Assembly (NCBI RefSeq): GCF_002899895.1
Contig: NZ_PPEI02000001.1
Span: forward strand, 968,848-1,032,847
DNA from: Chryseobacterium oncorhynchi
GTDB lineage: Bacteria; Bacteroidota; Bacteroidia; Flavobacteriales; Weeksellaceae
Direction: 5' to 3'
DNA length: 64,000 nucleotides
The translations under genes were made by a program, and so were the position numbers. This document shows, in pieces, positions 8,434-15,810 of this stretch. The notes below the pieces were generated by a model, which had not been told where the DNA came from, searched no databases, and was given only the letters and a program-made list of their open reading frames with translations. Each line of letters starts with the position of its first letter. The first letter of the stretch is position 1.

Positions 8434-9921
8434 TTATCTGTTTTCTATATCAACAATTTTCTTTCCCTGTGCTCCCAGGTAATGAAGAACTAGCTTTTCA
8501 TATACTTTGTAGCCATCATCCACATTGGTAAATATCAGGATTCCTTTTCCTGTTTTTGGGAATACAAAGGCAATACATCTTGTTCCTTTATCAGCTCCCC
8601 CATGAGACAGCGCATAGTCACCATTTCCAAGATCATATACTGAAAATCCCAATCCGAAATAGACATCTTCCTTTATTTTCGACTGTTTTTTGATCATTTC
8701 CTGAAATACTTCCGGATTCAGATCTTTTCCTTTCATAACATTAACCATGAAGTTTCCATAATCCTCTATCGTTGTGTGAAGGTCATCTGCAGCATTAGCT
8801 GTTTTATTCTTTTCTGTTGGGTAAGGTTCTCCTTTTTCATTATACCCAATGGCAAACCTTGATTCATTGGTGTTTTGATCCCAGATATAATTAGTGTCAC
8901 TCATTTTAATGGGTTGAAAAATAAGTTCCTGAGCAAGTTGTTCCAATGGTTTTTTGAATTTATTTTCCAGAGCTTTTCTAAGGTATTCAAAGCCCTCTCC
9001 TGAATATTGATATTTTGTTCCCGGATCAAATTGGAAATTCAGTTTTTTGTCTGCATTCATCCATCTCCAATTGGGAAATCCGGTCTGATGGCTCAGAATA
9101 AGTCGAGTCGTCAGTTTTTTATGTCTCGGATCATTGGCAATATCCGGATCTGTCCAATAGGCATCAAGAGGTTCATCCAGTTTCCAGTTTCCCAGACTTA
9201 TCAAGTGTAATGCAACCATTGCGGTTACAGGTTTGGTAAGAGAGGCCACATTGAAATAGGTGTTATAAGGTGCCGAAACATTCTTTTTTATTTCTCCAAA
9301 AACCTTTACCTGCTTCAATTCTCCCCCATCAATAATTCCTAATCCAAGTGTTGGGATTTTATTTTCCTTTAACCAGTTTTCAATTTCCTGATCGTTTTCA
9401 AAGATTATTTTCTGATCATTAGCTTCCTTAGAATGGTGATCAAAGCTTAGCGATCGTTTCAGCTTCCAGTCTCCATTTTCTAAAGTCCAGAGATTGGTGA
9501 ACTTGGCTCCTCCAACTAATTTTTCAGGTTGATTTTTTTCTTTTTCATAAAAGACATGATCCCCATTCTGAATGGCAGCATAGACTTTTCCATCTTTATA
9601 TAACGGATAAATTTGAGTCGTTTTATCCACCAGAACTCTTTTGGCTCGATAGGTATCCGGATCTTTACATAATCCATTTTTAAAATCGGTCATGAATTTT
9701 TTTTTATCGGAAAAGCCATCTTTATCGTGATAAAATTCAAGCCCATCGCTTAGCAGAATTTCTGTCTGTTTTATATTACAGGTATTGAATCCTACCGAAA
9801 AAAGTAAACTATCTTTTGAAATAATTGTTCTGTAAAGAGGATCTTTTTTTTCGATTTGCGCATGGATACTGCTAAAAAACAGAATGAAGAAAAAGAGAAT
9901 AAATTGAGCAGACTTTGTCAT
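8434..9921 (-). CDS. beta-lactamase-family serine hydrolase with DUF4440-like N-terminus
   Basis: A 495-residue exported protein (signal peptide ends SIHAQ). Residues about 35-160 look like a DUF4440/SnoaL-type domain (EILLSDGLEFYHDKDGF). The rest is a class C beta-lactamase/DD-peptidase fold: SLTK at 227-230 supplies the catalytic Ser and Lys, a YSG stands in for the YxN motif, and HGGADKG near the C-terminus matches the third HxG motif. Proteins of this family act on peptides or esters; a true beta-lactamase role is not implied. The DUF4440 fusion is recurrent in Bacteroidota. An XRE regulator gene lies just upstream on the same strand, and phased direct repeats occupy the upstream region. 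Confidence 0.85.
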   Translation of the reverse strand: MTKSAQFILFFFILFFSSIHAQIEKKDPLYRTIISKDSLLFSVGFNTCNIKQTEILLSDGLEFYHDKDGFSDKKKFMTDFKNGLCKDPDTYRAKRVLVDKTTQIYPLYKDGKVYAAIQNGDHVFYEKEKNQPEKLVGGAKFTNLWTLENGDWKLKRSLSFDHHSKEANDQKIIFENDQEIENWLKENKIPTLGLGIIDGGELKQVKVFGEIKKNVSAPYNTYFNVASLTKPVTAMVALHLISLGNWKLDEPLDAYWTDPDIANDPRHKKLTTRLILSHQTGFPNWRWMNADKKLNFQFDPGTKYQYSGEGFEYLRKALENKFKKPLEQLAQELIFQPIKMSDTNYIWDQNTNESRFAIGYNEKGEPYPTEKNKTANAADDLHTTIEDYGNFMVNVMKGKDLNPEVFQEMIKKQSKIKEDVYFGLGFSVYDLGNGDYALSHGGADKGTRCIAFVFPKTGKGILIFTNVDDGYKVYEKLVLHYLGAQGKKIVDIENR

Positions 9922-9975
9922 TGTTATTTTTTTGACAAAGATTATATTTTTAAGTGTTTTTTGACTAAAAATGAA

Positions 9976-10004
9976 CCCGACAAAAACCCGACAATGCCCT
10001 GACA
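9976..10004. promoter_or_regulatory. three phased CCYGACA direct repeats
   Basis: CCCGACA at 9976, CCCGACA at 9987 and CCTGACA at 9998 recur with an exact 11-bp period, one helical turn. They lie 55-83 bp upstream of the serine hydrolase ATG, where an activator would bind, with a near-consensus -7 (AATCTTTG on the minus strand, 9936-9943) downstream. Candidate binding site, possibly for the neighbouring XRE protein. Confidence 0.4.
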
Positions 10005-10008
10005 GAAA

Positions 10009-10590
10009 TTATATCATACTGAATTTCAACCTGTAATATAGTTTTTTATTTCTATCAATCTCTGCGGCATTACGAAGAATAATAAATACATTGGAAAGCA
10101 CAATAAAGATCATCAGTACCAATGTAAACTGTCTTCCAAGCTTTAAAAAGATCCCCAACATGAATACGATAGGTGCCATAACTGTCCATATCATCTGAAC
10201 TGAAATAATCTGTCTGGCTAAGGTGTTTCTTTGCCTCATTTTAAACATCAGAAGAAACGGAACCAGAATATTCAATGGTGGCAACAGAATGAATAGCAGG
10301 GAGGAAAGATTGATTATTTTGATCTGGGAATAATTGATATCGGATTGCTCTTCTTTTACTTCTGTTATGATGTTATCGTCTATTACCTCAGCCTTTTCAG
10401 GAGTTATGGCTATATCCTGTAACAAAATTTCGTCTATCTCCAATGCCTGTACAAGAACCCTTAAGGTATGCCCCTTTGGCTCTGTTCCAGCCTCTATCCG
10501 CTGAATTGTTCTGACAGAAATCTTGGATTTCTCTGACAATTCTTCCTGAGTAAGATTCTTCTGTTCTCTTGCGGTTTTTAGCTTGGACAT
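10009..10590 (-). CDS. membrane-anchored XRE-family regulator
   Basis: I start at MSKLKTAREQ (10590) because HTH_3 domains begin at about this point; an upstream Met at 10629 is possible but adds an unlikely hydrophobic leader. Residues 1-60 are a canonical HTH (LTQEELSEKSKISVRTIQRIEAG). Residues from about 90 to the end contain three or four hydrophobic segments, so the protein is probably held in the inner membrane with the DNA-binding domain in the cytoplasm. It is directly upstream of the serine hydrolase on the same strand and may control it. XRE proteins of this build are frequent in Flavobacteriia. Confidence 0.8.
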   Translation of the reverse strand: MSKLKTAREQKNLTQEELSEKSKISVRTIQRIEAGTEPKGHTLRVLVQALEIDEILLQDIAITPEKAEVIDDNIITEVKEEQSDINYSQIKIINLSSLLFILLPPLNILVPFLLMFKMRQRNTLARQIISVQMIWTVMAPIVFMLGIFLKLGRQFTLVLMIFIVLSNVFIILRNAAEIDRNKKLYYRLKFSMI

Positions 10591-10792
10591 AGTTTGATAT
10601 ATTCTAAAAAAGAGGTGTTTTTTAATCAATTTCTGGCAGCTAATTTACAGCTTTTTCAAAATTAAAAACATACAATAATGGAAAGAATTGGCCTCCCTTA
10701 ATCAATGATTATAATAATGGTATCAGAGATATTTCTCACAGTTGAAATAGATGTTATTTCTATTGATTTTTTATTAATTATTGATAAGAATA

Positions 10793-10823
10793 TTGCTCCT
10801 TGTCTTAATTAATGAGACATTTG
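10793..10823 (+). promoter_or_regulatory. putative Bacteroidota promoter for the LysE gene
   Basis: TTG at 10793-10795, a 20-bp spacer and GACATTTG at 10816-10823, one mismatch from the TAnnTTTG consensus, 18 bp before the ATG. Confidence 0.4.
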
Positions 10824-10840
10824 CATAAAAAATAATTGAA

Positions 10841-11476
10841 ATGATACCCTTTCATGAACTCTTCTTTTTTATTCTGGCAGCGCTTGTCTTAGTGATTAGC
10901 CCTGGACCAAATATGATTTATTTGATTTCAAAATCAATTACTCAGGGAAAGAAGTCCGGTTTTATTTCGCTGGCAGGAGTCGTTTGTGGCTTTTTGTTTC
11001 ACATTGTTATGGTCTCATTTGGTTTAACGGCTGTTCTATTGGCTGTTCCGTTTGCCTATACAGTTCTTAAAGTGTTAGGAACGATTTATCTTTTATATTT
11101 AGCTTATCAGGCTATTAAACCTAACAGTAAAAATATTTTTGATGTTGAGCAAAGTAGTTCCTATGACAGCCCTAAAAAGCTTTTTACGGTTGGGTTCTTA
11201 ACGAATGTACTCAACCCGAAAGTGGCTGTCTTCTATTTATCTTTTTTTCCGCAGTTTATCAAGCCTGAATACGGCTCTGTATTCACTCAAAGTCTGGAGC
11301 TTGGTGTTGTTCAGGTTTTCGTAAGCTTTAGTGTTAATTTTGTGATTGTCCTTACGGCAGCAAGAGTGGCGGTATTCTTTTCCCATAATCCGATTTGGAT
11401 TAAAGTACAAAAGTGGTTTATGGCCAGTGTATTGACTTATCTAGCGGTGAAAATGGCATTTTCAAAGGCTAAATAA
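10841..11476 (+). CDS. LysE/RhtB-family amino acid exporter
   Basis: A 211-residue inner-membrane protein with about six hydrophobic segments. The N-terminal SPGPNMIYLISKSITQGKK block is the family signature (residues 20-37), followed by the conserved glycine-rich GFISLAGVVCG. The length is typical. Family members export amino acids such as threonine, homoserine or lysine by proton exchange; the substrate cannot be deduced here. An AraC-type regulator gene follows after 36 bp in the same direction, a usual arrangement for control of an exporter. Confidence 0.88.
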   Translation: MIPFHELFFFILAALVLVISPGPNMIYLISKSITQGKKSGFISLAGVVCGFLFHIVMVSFGLTAVLLAVPFAYTVLKVLGTIYLLYLAYQAIKPNSKNIFDVEQSSSYDSPKKLFTVGFLTNVLNPKVAVFYLSFFPQFIKPEYGSVFTQSLELGVVQVFVSFSVNFVIVLTAARVAVFFSHNPIWIKVQKWFMASVLTYLAVKMAFSKAK

Positions 11477-11512
11477 TGGAGTATCGTAAATTTTACAATA
11501 TCAATTCAAGAG

Positions 11513-12388
11513 ATGAAGCAGTCTATTCCAACCTATGATTTAAGTGACATTTCCCAGCATTCTTTTCTTATTGAAAGAATGGAAAAACGCAGCAGCAGTT
11601 CGGAAGATAAGCTTTTGGATAAGGGGATACATCGCGATAATCATTATATTTTCACCTGCATGGAAAGCGGACATGTAAGAATGATGGTGGATTTTAATAT
11701 TATGGAAGCTCAGAATCCTACCATTTTCTGTGTATTACCCGGACAGGTACATCAAGGGCTTTTAATGGAAGATGTTTATGGATGGTTTATAGCGATTAAA
11801 GCAGATCTCGTTCCGGATGCAGTACGTTCTGTCTTTGAGGAATCTTTGGAGATCATTCAGCCTCTCCCAGTTGATACAAGCTGGATTGAAAAGCTGAATA
11901 ATATTGCCAACCTGCTGTATGTTTCTTATACCAATGAGACATTTACTACTTCCAAGCAGGGGTGTTTAATTATCCAATCGTTGCTTAATGCCCTTACTGG
12001 TATGTTTTCCTTTATTTATTCGTGTGAGAACTATTCAGAAATATCCGGTGAAAGTAGAGCATTACAACTGACAAGAGCATTTAAAATATTAGTAAGGAAA
12101 GAATTCAAAACCCTGAAAAGTCCATCAGAATATGCAGAGACTTTAAATATCTCAAGGGGTTATCTTACAGAGGTTATTCGTGAAGTGACAGGAAAACCGG
12201 CACAACACTGGATTCATCAGGAAGTTTTAATGGAGGCAAAACGATTACTGGCTTTTACCCATCTTACAGTAAAAGAAATAGCCTATGAATTGGGATACAG
12301 TGATCATACTTATTTCAGTCGTTTATTTTCAAAGCTGGAAAGCATATCACCATCAGAATTTCGAGCAAAAACACAAAACAGATCATAA
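11513..12388 (+). CDS. AraC-family transcriptional regulator
   Basis: A 291-residue regulator. The N-terminal ~170 residues look like a cupin-type sensor domain (FCVLPGQVHQG). The C-terminal ~100 residues carry two helix-turn-helix motifs: SPSEYAETLNISRGYLTEVI and VKEIAYELGYSDHTYFSRLF, the second being the classic AraC signature. It lies between the LysE exporter and the siderophore-interacting flavoprotein on the same strand and probably controls one or both; the effector is unknown. Confidence 0.88.
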   Translation: MKQSIPTYDLSDISQHSFLIERMEKRSSSSEDKLLDKGIHRDNHYIFTCMESGHVRMMVDFNIMEAQNPTIFCVLPGQVHQGLLMEDVYGWFIAIKADLVPDAVRSVFEESLEIIQPLPVDTSWIEKLNNIANLLYVSYTNETFTTSKQGCLIIQSLLNALTGMFSFIYSCENYSEISGESRALQLTRAFKILVRKEFKTLKSPSEYAETLNISRGYLTEVIREVTGKPAQHWIHQEVLMEAKRLLAFTHLTVKEIAYELGYSDHTYFSRLFSKLESISPSEFRAKTQNRS

Positions 12389-12469
12389 ACCACGAATAGT
12401 CCAATCAATTCCCTGAAACGGCTATCGGTATATTTCAATTTTGCAACGTCCTTTGCAATAAAAATATTT

Positions 12470-13192
12470 ATGTCTAGTTTACCAAAATGGGTCAATGACA
12501 CGATAGAAAATGTCTGGTCCTCAAAATTTAAATCCTGCACCGTTGCTGATATAGAAAATATTTCTCCTAATCTTCGTAGAATTCGTTTTGCAACAGACTT
12601 AGAGGATGTTCACTTCGAGCCGGCCTTTGCCATAGGTATAAGAATTAATGATCGGGATTTCCGTAACTATTCTCCTTTCAATTTTAATAAAGAATCAGGA
12701 ACTTTCGATGTTGTATTTCATCTTCATGACACCACAGCTGTAGGAAGTGATTTTGTAGCCCGTTTATCCATTGGAGATCCTATAAAAATGTTGATGCCAA
12801 GAGGCAAGCGTTTTTTTGATGCCAATGCTAAAATTCATTTCTCCATAGGTGATGAAACTTCATTGGGGAGTTCACTTTCCATTAAAGAGGCTGCAGAAAA
12901 GTCTACCTGTTCTTACATATGTCTTCATGAGCTTGAGGAACCAGCTGCCTTGGAAGCACTCAGTTTATATGGCTATCATGCTCCTAAAAACAACACAATG
13001 GGTATCATAGAGGCTCTAAATGATTTTTTACAGGAAGAAAAGCAGGCGGTATATAACAATGAGGTTATTTTCTATCTCACCGGAAATGGAGAAAGAATGT
13101 CATTGCTCCGAAAGTTTCTTAAAGCTAAGGACGTGGCTCCGAAGTGCATTAAATCACAGGCTTATTGGATAGAAGGAAAGAAAGGGTTATAA
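12470..13192 (+). CDS. siderophore-interacting flavoprotein (ViuB-like)
   Basis: A 240-residue cytoplasmic protein of the siderophore-interacting (SIP) family. RNYSPF at residues 65-70 is the FAD-binding RxYS motif of the ferredoxin-reductase fold; a GDETSLG segment in the middle and LTGNGERM near residue 205 form the NAD(P)H-binding part, and the C-terminal YWIEGKKG matches the family's YWxxG end. Such enzymes reduce Fe(III) in imported siderophores to release iron. It follows the AraC regulator by 81 bp. No siderophore receptor or transporter is adjacent, so the siderophore involved is unknown. Confidence 0.82.
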   Translation: MSSLPKWVNDTIENVWSSKFKSCTVADIENISPNLRRIRFATDLEDVHFEPAFAIGIRINDRDFRNYSPFNFNKESGTFDVVFHLHDTTAVGSDFVARLSIGDPIKMLMPRGKRFFDANAKIHFSIGDETSLGSSLSIKEAAEKSTCSYICLHELEEPAALEALSLYGYHAPKNNTMGIIEALNDFLQEEKQAVYNNEVIFYLTGNGERMSLLRKFLKAKDVAPKCIKSQAYWIEGKKGL

Positions 13193-13200
13193 AAAAACAA

Positions 13201-13256
13201 GTCCGATTCCTGCAACTTTAGCATAGTAAGGTTACAGGAATCGCAGACTATTTTTA
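13201..13256. terminator. putative terminator between convergent genes
   Basis: CGATTCCTG (13204-13212) and CAGGAATCG (13235-13243) form a perfect 9-bp stem that extends inward with mismatches; TATTTTT follows on the plus strand. It separates convergent genes ending at 13192 and 13283. Confidence 0.55.
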
Positions 13257-13282
13257 GCTCAACCTCATCTGTGAAAAAGTCT

Positions 13283-13861
13283 TTATTTTAACCCTCTTCC
13301 AAGTCCTCTCACCCTTTCCAGCCATTTCGCCCGTTGCTCTTCTTTAGAATTCCTGATAATTCCTAAATAAGTCACCTTTACCGGTTTTACCCCACAGAAT
13401 TCCAAGGTTGATTTTTTCAACTGATTAACACTTGGTTTTCCATAGACAAGCCAATAATACCAACCCGGCTGATCCAGAGTTGTGATGATATGCGCTGTTT
13501 TTCCTTTTAAAAGTTTATCCCACCATACCGAATTTTCTCTGTATTGATAAGCAAATCCTGGAAGAAATAGTCGATCTATAAAACCTTTCATAAGAGCCGG
13601 CAAACCACCCCACCACACCGGATGTAACCAAACCAAATGATCTGCCCACTTAATAATTTCCCATGCTTTTATCAAATCTGGCTCCAACTCCATTCTTTTT
13701 TGATAACCAAACTGTAGATTAGGGTTAAAATTGAGATCAGCAATGATAATTTCCTTTATTTCTGCACCTGATTTCATGGCTCCTTCTTTGTAGGCCGAAG
13801 CTACTCCAAAATTGAAAGATTCCTTATTGGGATGTCCGTTGATAATGGCTATTTTTTTCAT
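13283..13861 (-). CDS. NAD(P)H-dependent flavin oxidoreductase, flavodoxin-2 fold
   Basis: A 192-residue cytoplasmic protein of the NQO1/KefF/MdaB group. The N-terminal INGHPNKESFNFG binds the FMN or FAD phosphate and HPVWWGGLPALMKGFIDR (about residues 80-97) is the conserved isoalloxazine-side loop. These enzymes transfer two electrons from NAD(P)H to quinones or similar acceptors. Its ATG overlaps the stop codon of the upstream saccharopine-dehydrogenase-like gene by one base (TAATG), so the two are translated from one message. Confidence 0.85.
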   Translation of the reverse strand: MKKIAIINGHPNKESFNFGVASAYKEGAMKSGAEIKEIIIADLNFNPNLQFGYQKRMELEPDLIKAWEIIKWADHLVWLHPVWWGGLPALMKGFIDRLFLPGFAYQYRENSVWWDKLLKGKTAHIITTLDQPGWYYWLVYGKPSVNQLKKSTLEFCGVKPVKVTYLGIIRNSKEEQRAKWLERVRGLGRGLK

Positions 13862-14883
13862 TATGATAGGTTGATGTTAATCGTTTCATAAGCATTAAGC
13901 TGCGCCAGTAATGACAATGGTTCATGCAATTGATGGCTAAAATACACCTTATTTTCATGAGGGTTTCGTGCCAGTTCTTCCGCATGCAGAACGGCAGACA
14001 ATGCAGTCAGTTCTGCCTGTCCCTTTGTACTTTGCAGACTTAGTTTCTTATTCCCGCTTTTGTCTTTTACAATAATTTCAAAGACAGCCTTATCTCCATT
14101 TCCACTGGACCCGAAAATCATTTTTCTTTCCTTTAAAGATAAGATATTAAAGATTCTTAAATATTGAAAACTACCGAGCAGCCAAGTAATAAACTTAGAA
14201 TTATAAGTCATCTTAACACTTACAGTAGGTATTCTTTCTATTTTGTTGAGGATATAAAGGTCCGGAACATCAAAATTATAGGCACTCCTTTTCCCTATCC
14301 CAAAGGAAAAATCAAAGGTTTCAGTATCTAAAAAGTGTCTGATAGAAATAGGTTTATCATTTTTATAATCATGGAAAGGAACGGCCACATTTTCTGCCAT
14401 AAAGTGAGCAGAACTTTCGCCTGCCAGATCTTTAACAGAATAGTATACGAAAAGCTTCACCTCCTGAATGGTATTCGTATCCTGTGAAATAGTATTGACC
14501 AGCCCCGGTACAATACCGCCCATCCAGCCGGAACTGAAGACAATTCTACTGTTTATGTCTGAATTCCCTGCGATGTCATAGGCTTTTGCCAGATCGGGAG
14601 TGGGTTTTGTAATATCTAAGTAGTCAATATTATTCTTGATCGCATAACGCAAAACCTCATCAGACTTATCATTCACTGACAGAATAATCAGGTTTATTTT
14701 TTTTTCAGAAATAATCTGAAAAGAAGCAGGGTTCGTTACATCAATTTTCAAATCCCGCTCTGTCTTTCCGCCTTTTCTTCCTCCTATAAAAATAGTCACA
14801 TGAGGGTTTCTTGATTGTAATATACGGGCAATAGTCTTGCCTACCAGTCCGTTTCCTCCAATGATGAGAATATTGTGCTCCAT
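13861..14883 (-). CDS. saccharopine-dehydrogenase-like NAD(P)-binding protein
   Basis: A 340-residue protein with an N-terminal Rossmann motif (IIGGNGLVGK, residues 7-16) followed by a segment (IDYLDITKPTPDLAKAYDIA) typical of the saccharopine dehydrogenase/enoyl reductase-like superfamily. The substrate is unknown; many members are not true saccharopine dehydrogenases. It heads a two-gene unit with the flavin oxidoreductase and lies just downstream of the Crp-type regulator gene in the same orientation, so that regulator may control it. Confidence 0.75.
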   Translation of the reverse strand: MEHNILIIGGNGLVGKTIARILQSRNPHVTIFIGGRKGGKTERDLKIDVTNPASFQIISEKKINLIILSVNDKSDEVLRYAIKNNIDYLDITKPTPDLAKAYDIAGNSDINSRIVFSSGWMGGIVPGLVNTISQDTNTIQEVKLFVYYSVKDLAGESSAHFMAENVAVPFHDYKNDKPISIRHFLDTETFDFSFGIGKRSAYNFDVPDLYILNKIERIPTVSVKMTYNSKFITWLLGSFQYLRIFNILSLKERKMIFGSSGNGDKAVFEIIVKDKSGNKKLSLQSTKGQAELTALSAVLHAEELARNPHENKVYFSHQLHEPLSLLAQLNAYETININLS

Positions 14884-14895
14884 ATCTTTTTTTTA

Positions 14896-14903
14896 CAAAA
14901 TTA
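14896..14903 (-). promoter_or_regulatory. -7 promoter element for the oxidoreductase pair
   Basis: Minus-strand TAATTTTG fits TAnnTTTG and lies 12 bp from the ATG at 14883. No well-spaced TTG is visible, so support is moderate. Confidence 0.4.
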
Positions 14904-14936
14904 TAGAGCTAGGAAGCCAATAAACAGGACAAATGT

Positions 14937-15503
14937 CTAAAAAGAAATTTCCTTTCTGATACGGCTTAAGTGTCGCTGAGTAATCCCCAAATAGGACGCA
15001 AGATACTGTAACGGAATTTTTTGAATATAGTCCGGATAGTTTTCCAGAAGAGCTGCATAACGTTGGGAGGCACTGTCTCTCTGAAGCTGGAAAAACCTAT
15101 TCTCAAGCTCAAGGTATTCTTGTTCAGCAATAATTTTTAAAAACTTGGTCCAGTTAAGATCATCCTGTACAATGGCATCCATTGATTCTTTTTTAAGAAC
15201 CAACAGTTCTGCATCATTAATGGCCTGCATATTTTCTTTACTGAGAGATCCGGAAATAAATGATGAATACGCCGCCATGAGTGTGTTAGGAAACCTGAAA
15301 CAGTAGGTCATATCTTTTCCGTCGTCAGAAAGATAAAAAGAACGAAAAATACCGGACTTAATAAAAGCAACCTCTCTGCATCTTTCGCCCTCGTGGATGA
15401 AATAGTCATTCTTATTTACTTTTCTAAGCTCAAAAAGCTGTAAAAACTCCTCAATCTCTCTTTCTGAAAATAGATTAAAGCTTCGAAAAAAATCATGTAC
15501 CAT
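14937..15503 (-). CDS. Crp/Fnr-family transcriptional regulator
   Basis: I start at MVHDFFRSFNLF (188 residues), the usual N-terminus of Bacteroidota Crp-like regulators; the frame continues upstream to 15566, but that extension is encoded by a terminator-like hairpin and is probably leader. Residues about 20-110 form the cNMP-binding beta-barrel (KNDYFIHEGERCREVAFIKSG), and the C-terminal LQYLASYLGITQRHLSRIRK is the DNA-recognition HTH. The key cAMP-contacting residues of E. coli Crp are not obvious, so the ligand may differ. It precedes the saccharopine-dehydrogenase-like and flavin-oxidoreductase genes on the same strand. Confidence 0.82.
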   Translation of the reverse strand: MVHDFFRSFNLFSEREIEEFLQLFELRKVNKNDYFIHEGERCREVAFIKSGIFRSFYLSDDGKDMTYCFRFPNTLMAAYSSFISGSLSKENMQAINDAELLVLKKESMDAIVQDDLNWTKFLKIIAEQEYLELENRFFQLQRDSASQRYAALLENYPDYIQKIPLQYLASYLGITQRHLSRIRKEISF

Positions 15504-15529
15504 TGTTTCAAGTTTCTTGTACGGCGAAA

Positions 15530-15563
15530 ATAAATAAAAAAAATCATCCCAGAGTGGGATGAT
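15530..15563 (-). terminator. hairpin plus U-tract in the leader of the Crp-type regulator
   Basis: On the minus strand ATCATCCCA and TGGGATGAT pair perfectly over nine bases around CTC and run directly into a T-rich tract (15530-15542). It lies 27 bases upstream of the chosen ATG at 15503 and about 50 bases after the likely transcription start, the layout of a transcription attenuator. Confidence 0.6.
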
Positions 15564-15621
15564 CAACCGTTTTGAATTTACTAAGTTATTGTATGAAGAT
15601 ATGAATGATGTTTTGTTGTCA

Positions 15622-15660
15622 CAAAGATAAATACAGTCTAATTTCCCCGCATCAGGGGAA
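15622..15660 (-). promoter_or_regulatory. promoter and palindrome upstream of the Crp-type regulator
   Basis: Minus-strand TATCTTTG (15622-15629) matches TAnnTTTG exactly. TTCCCC (15643-15648) and GGGGAA (15655-15660) form a perfect palindrome with a 6-bp spacer where the -33 box would be. It looks like an operator, possibly for autoregulation. Confidence 0.5.
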
Positions 15661-15699
15661 TCCCTAAAGTTTTATCCGTAAAAATACGGTTGTATAAAT

Positions 15700-15736
15700 G
15701 AAAAAGCCCTGCAAGAAATACTTACAGGACTTTAGC
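15700..15736 (-). terminator. intrinsic terminator after aminopeptidase P
   Basis: Minus-strand AAGTCCTGTAAG pairs with CTTGCAGGGCTT (12 bp, two G-U) around a 5-nt loop and is followed by TTTTTC. Confidence 0.7.
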
Positions 15737-15810
15737 TTATCTAACAATTATTTTGTTTAAAATTGAGGTTTAAGGCTCAATATCAGATTTTAATGTTTAA
15801 GTCTGGTTTA

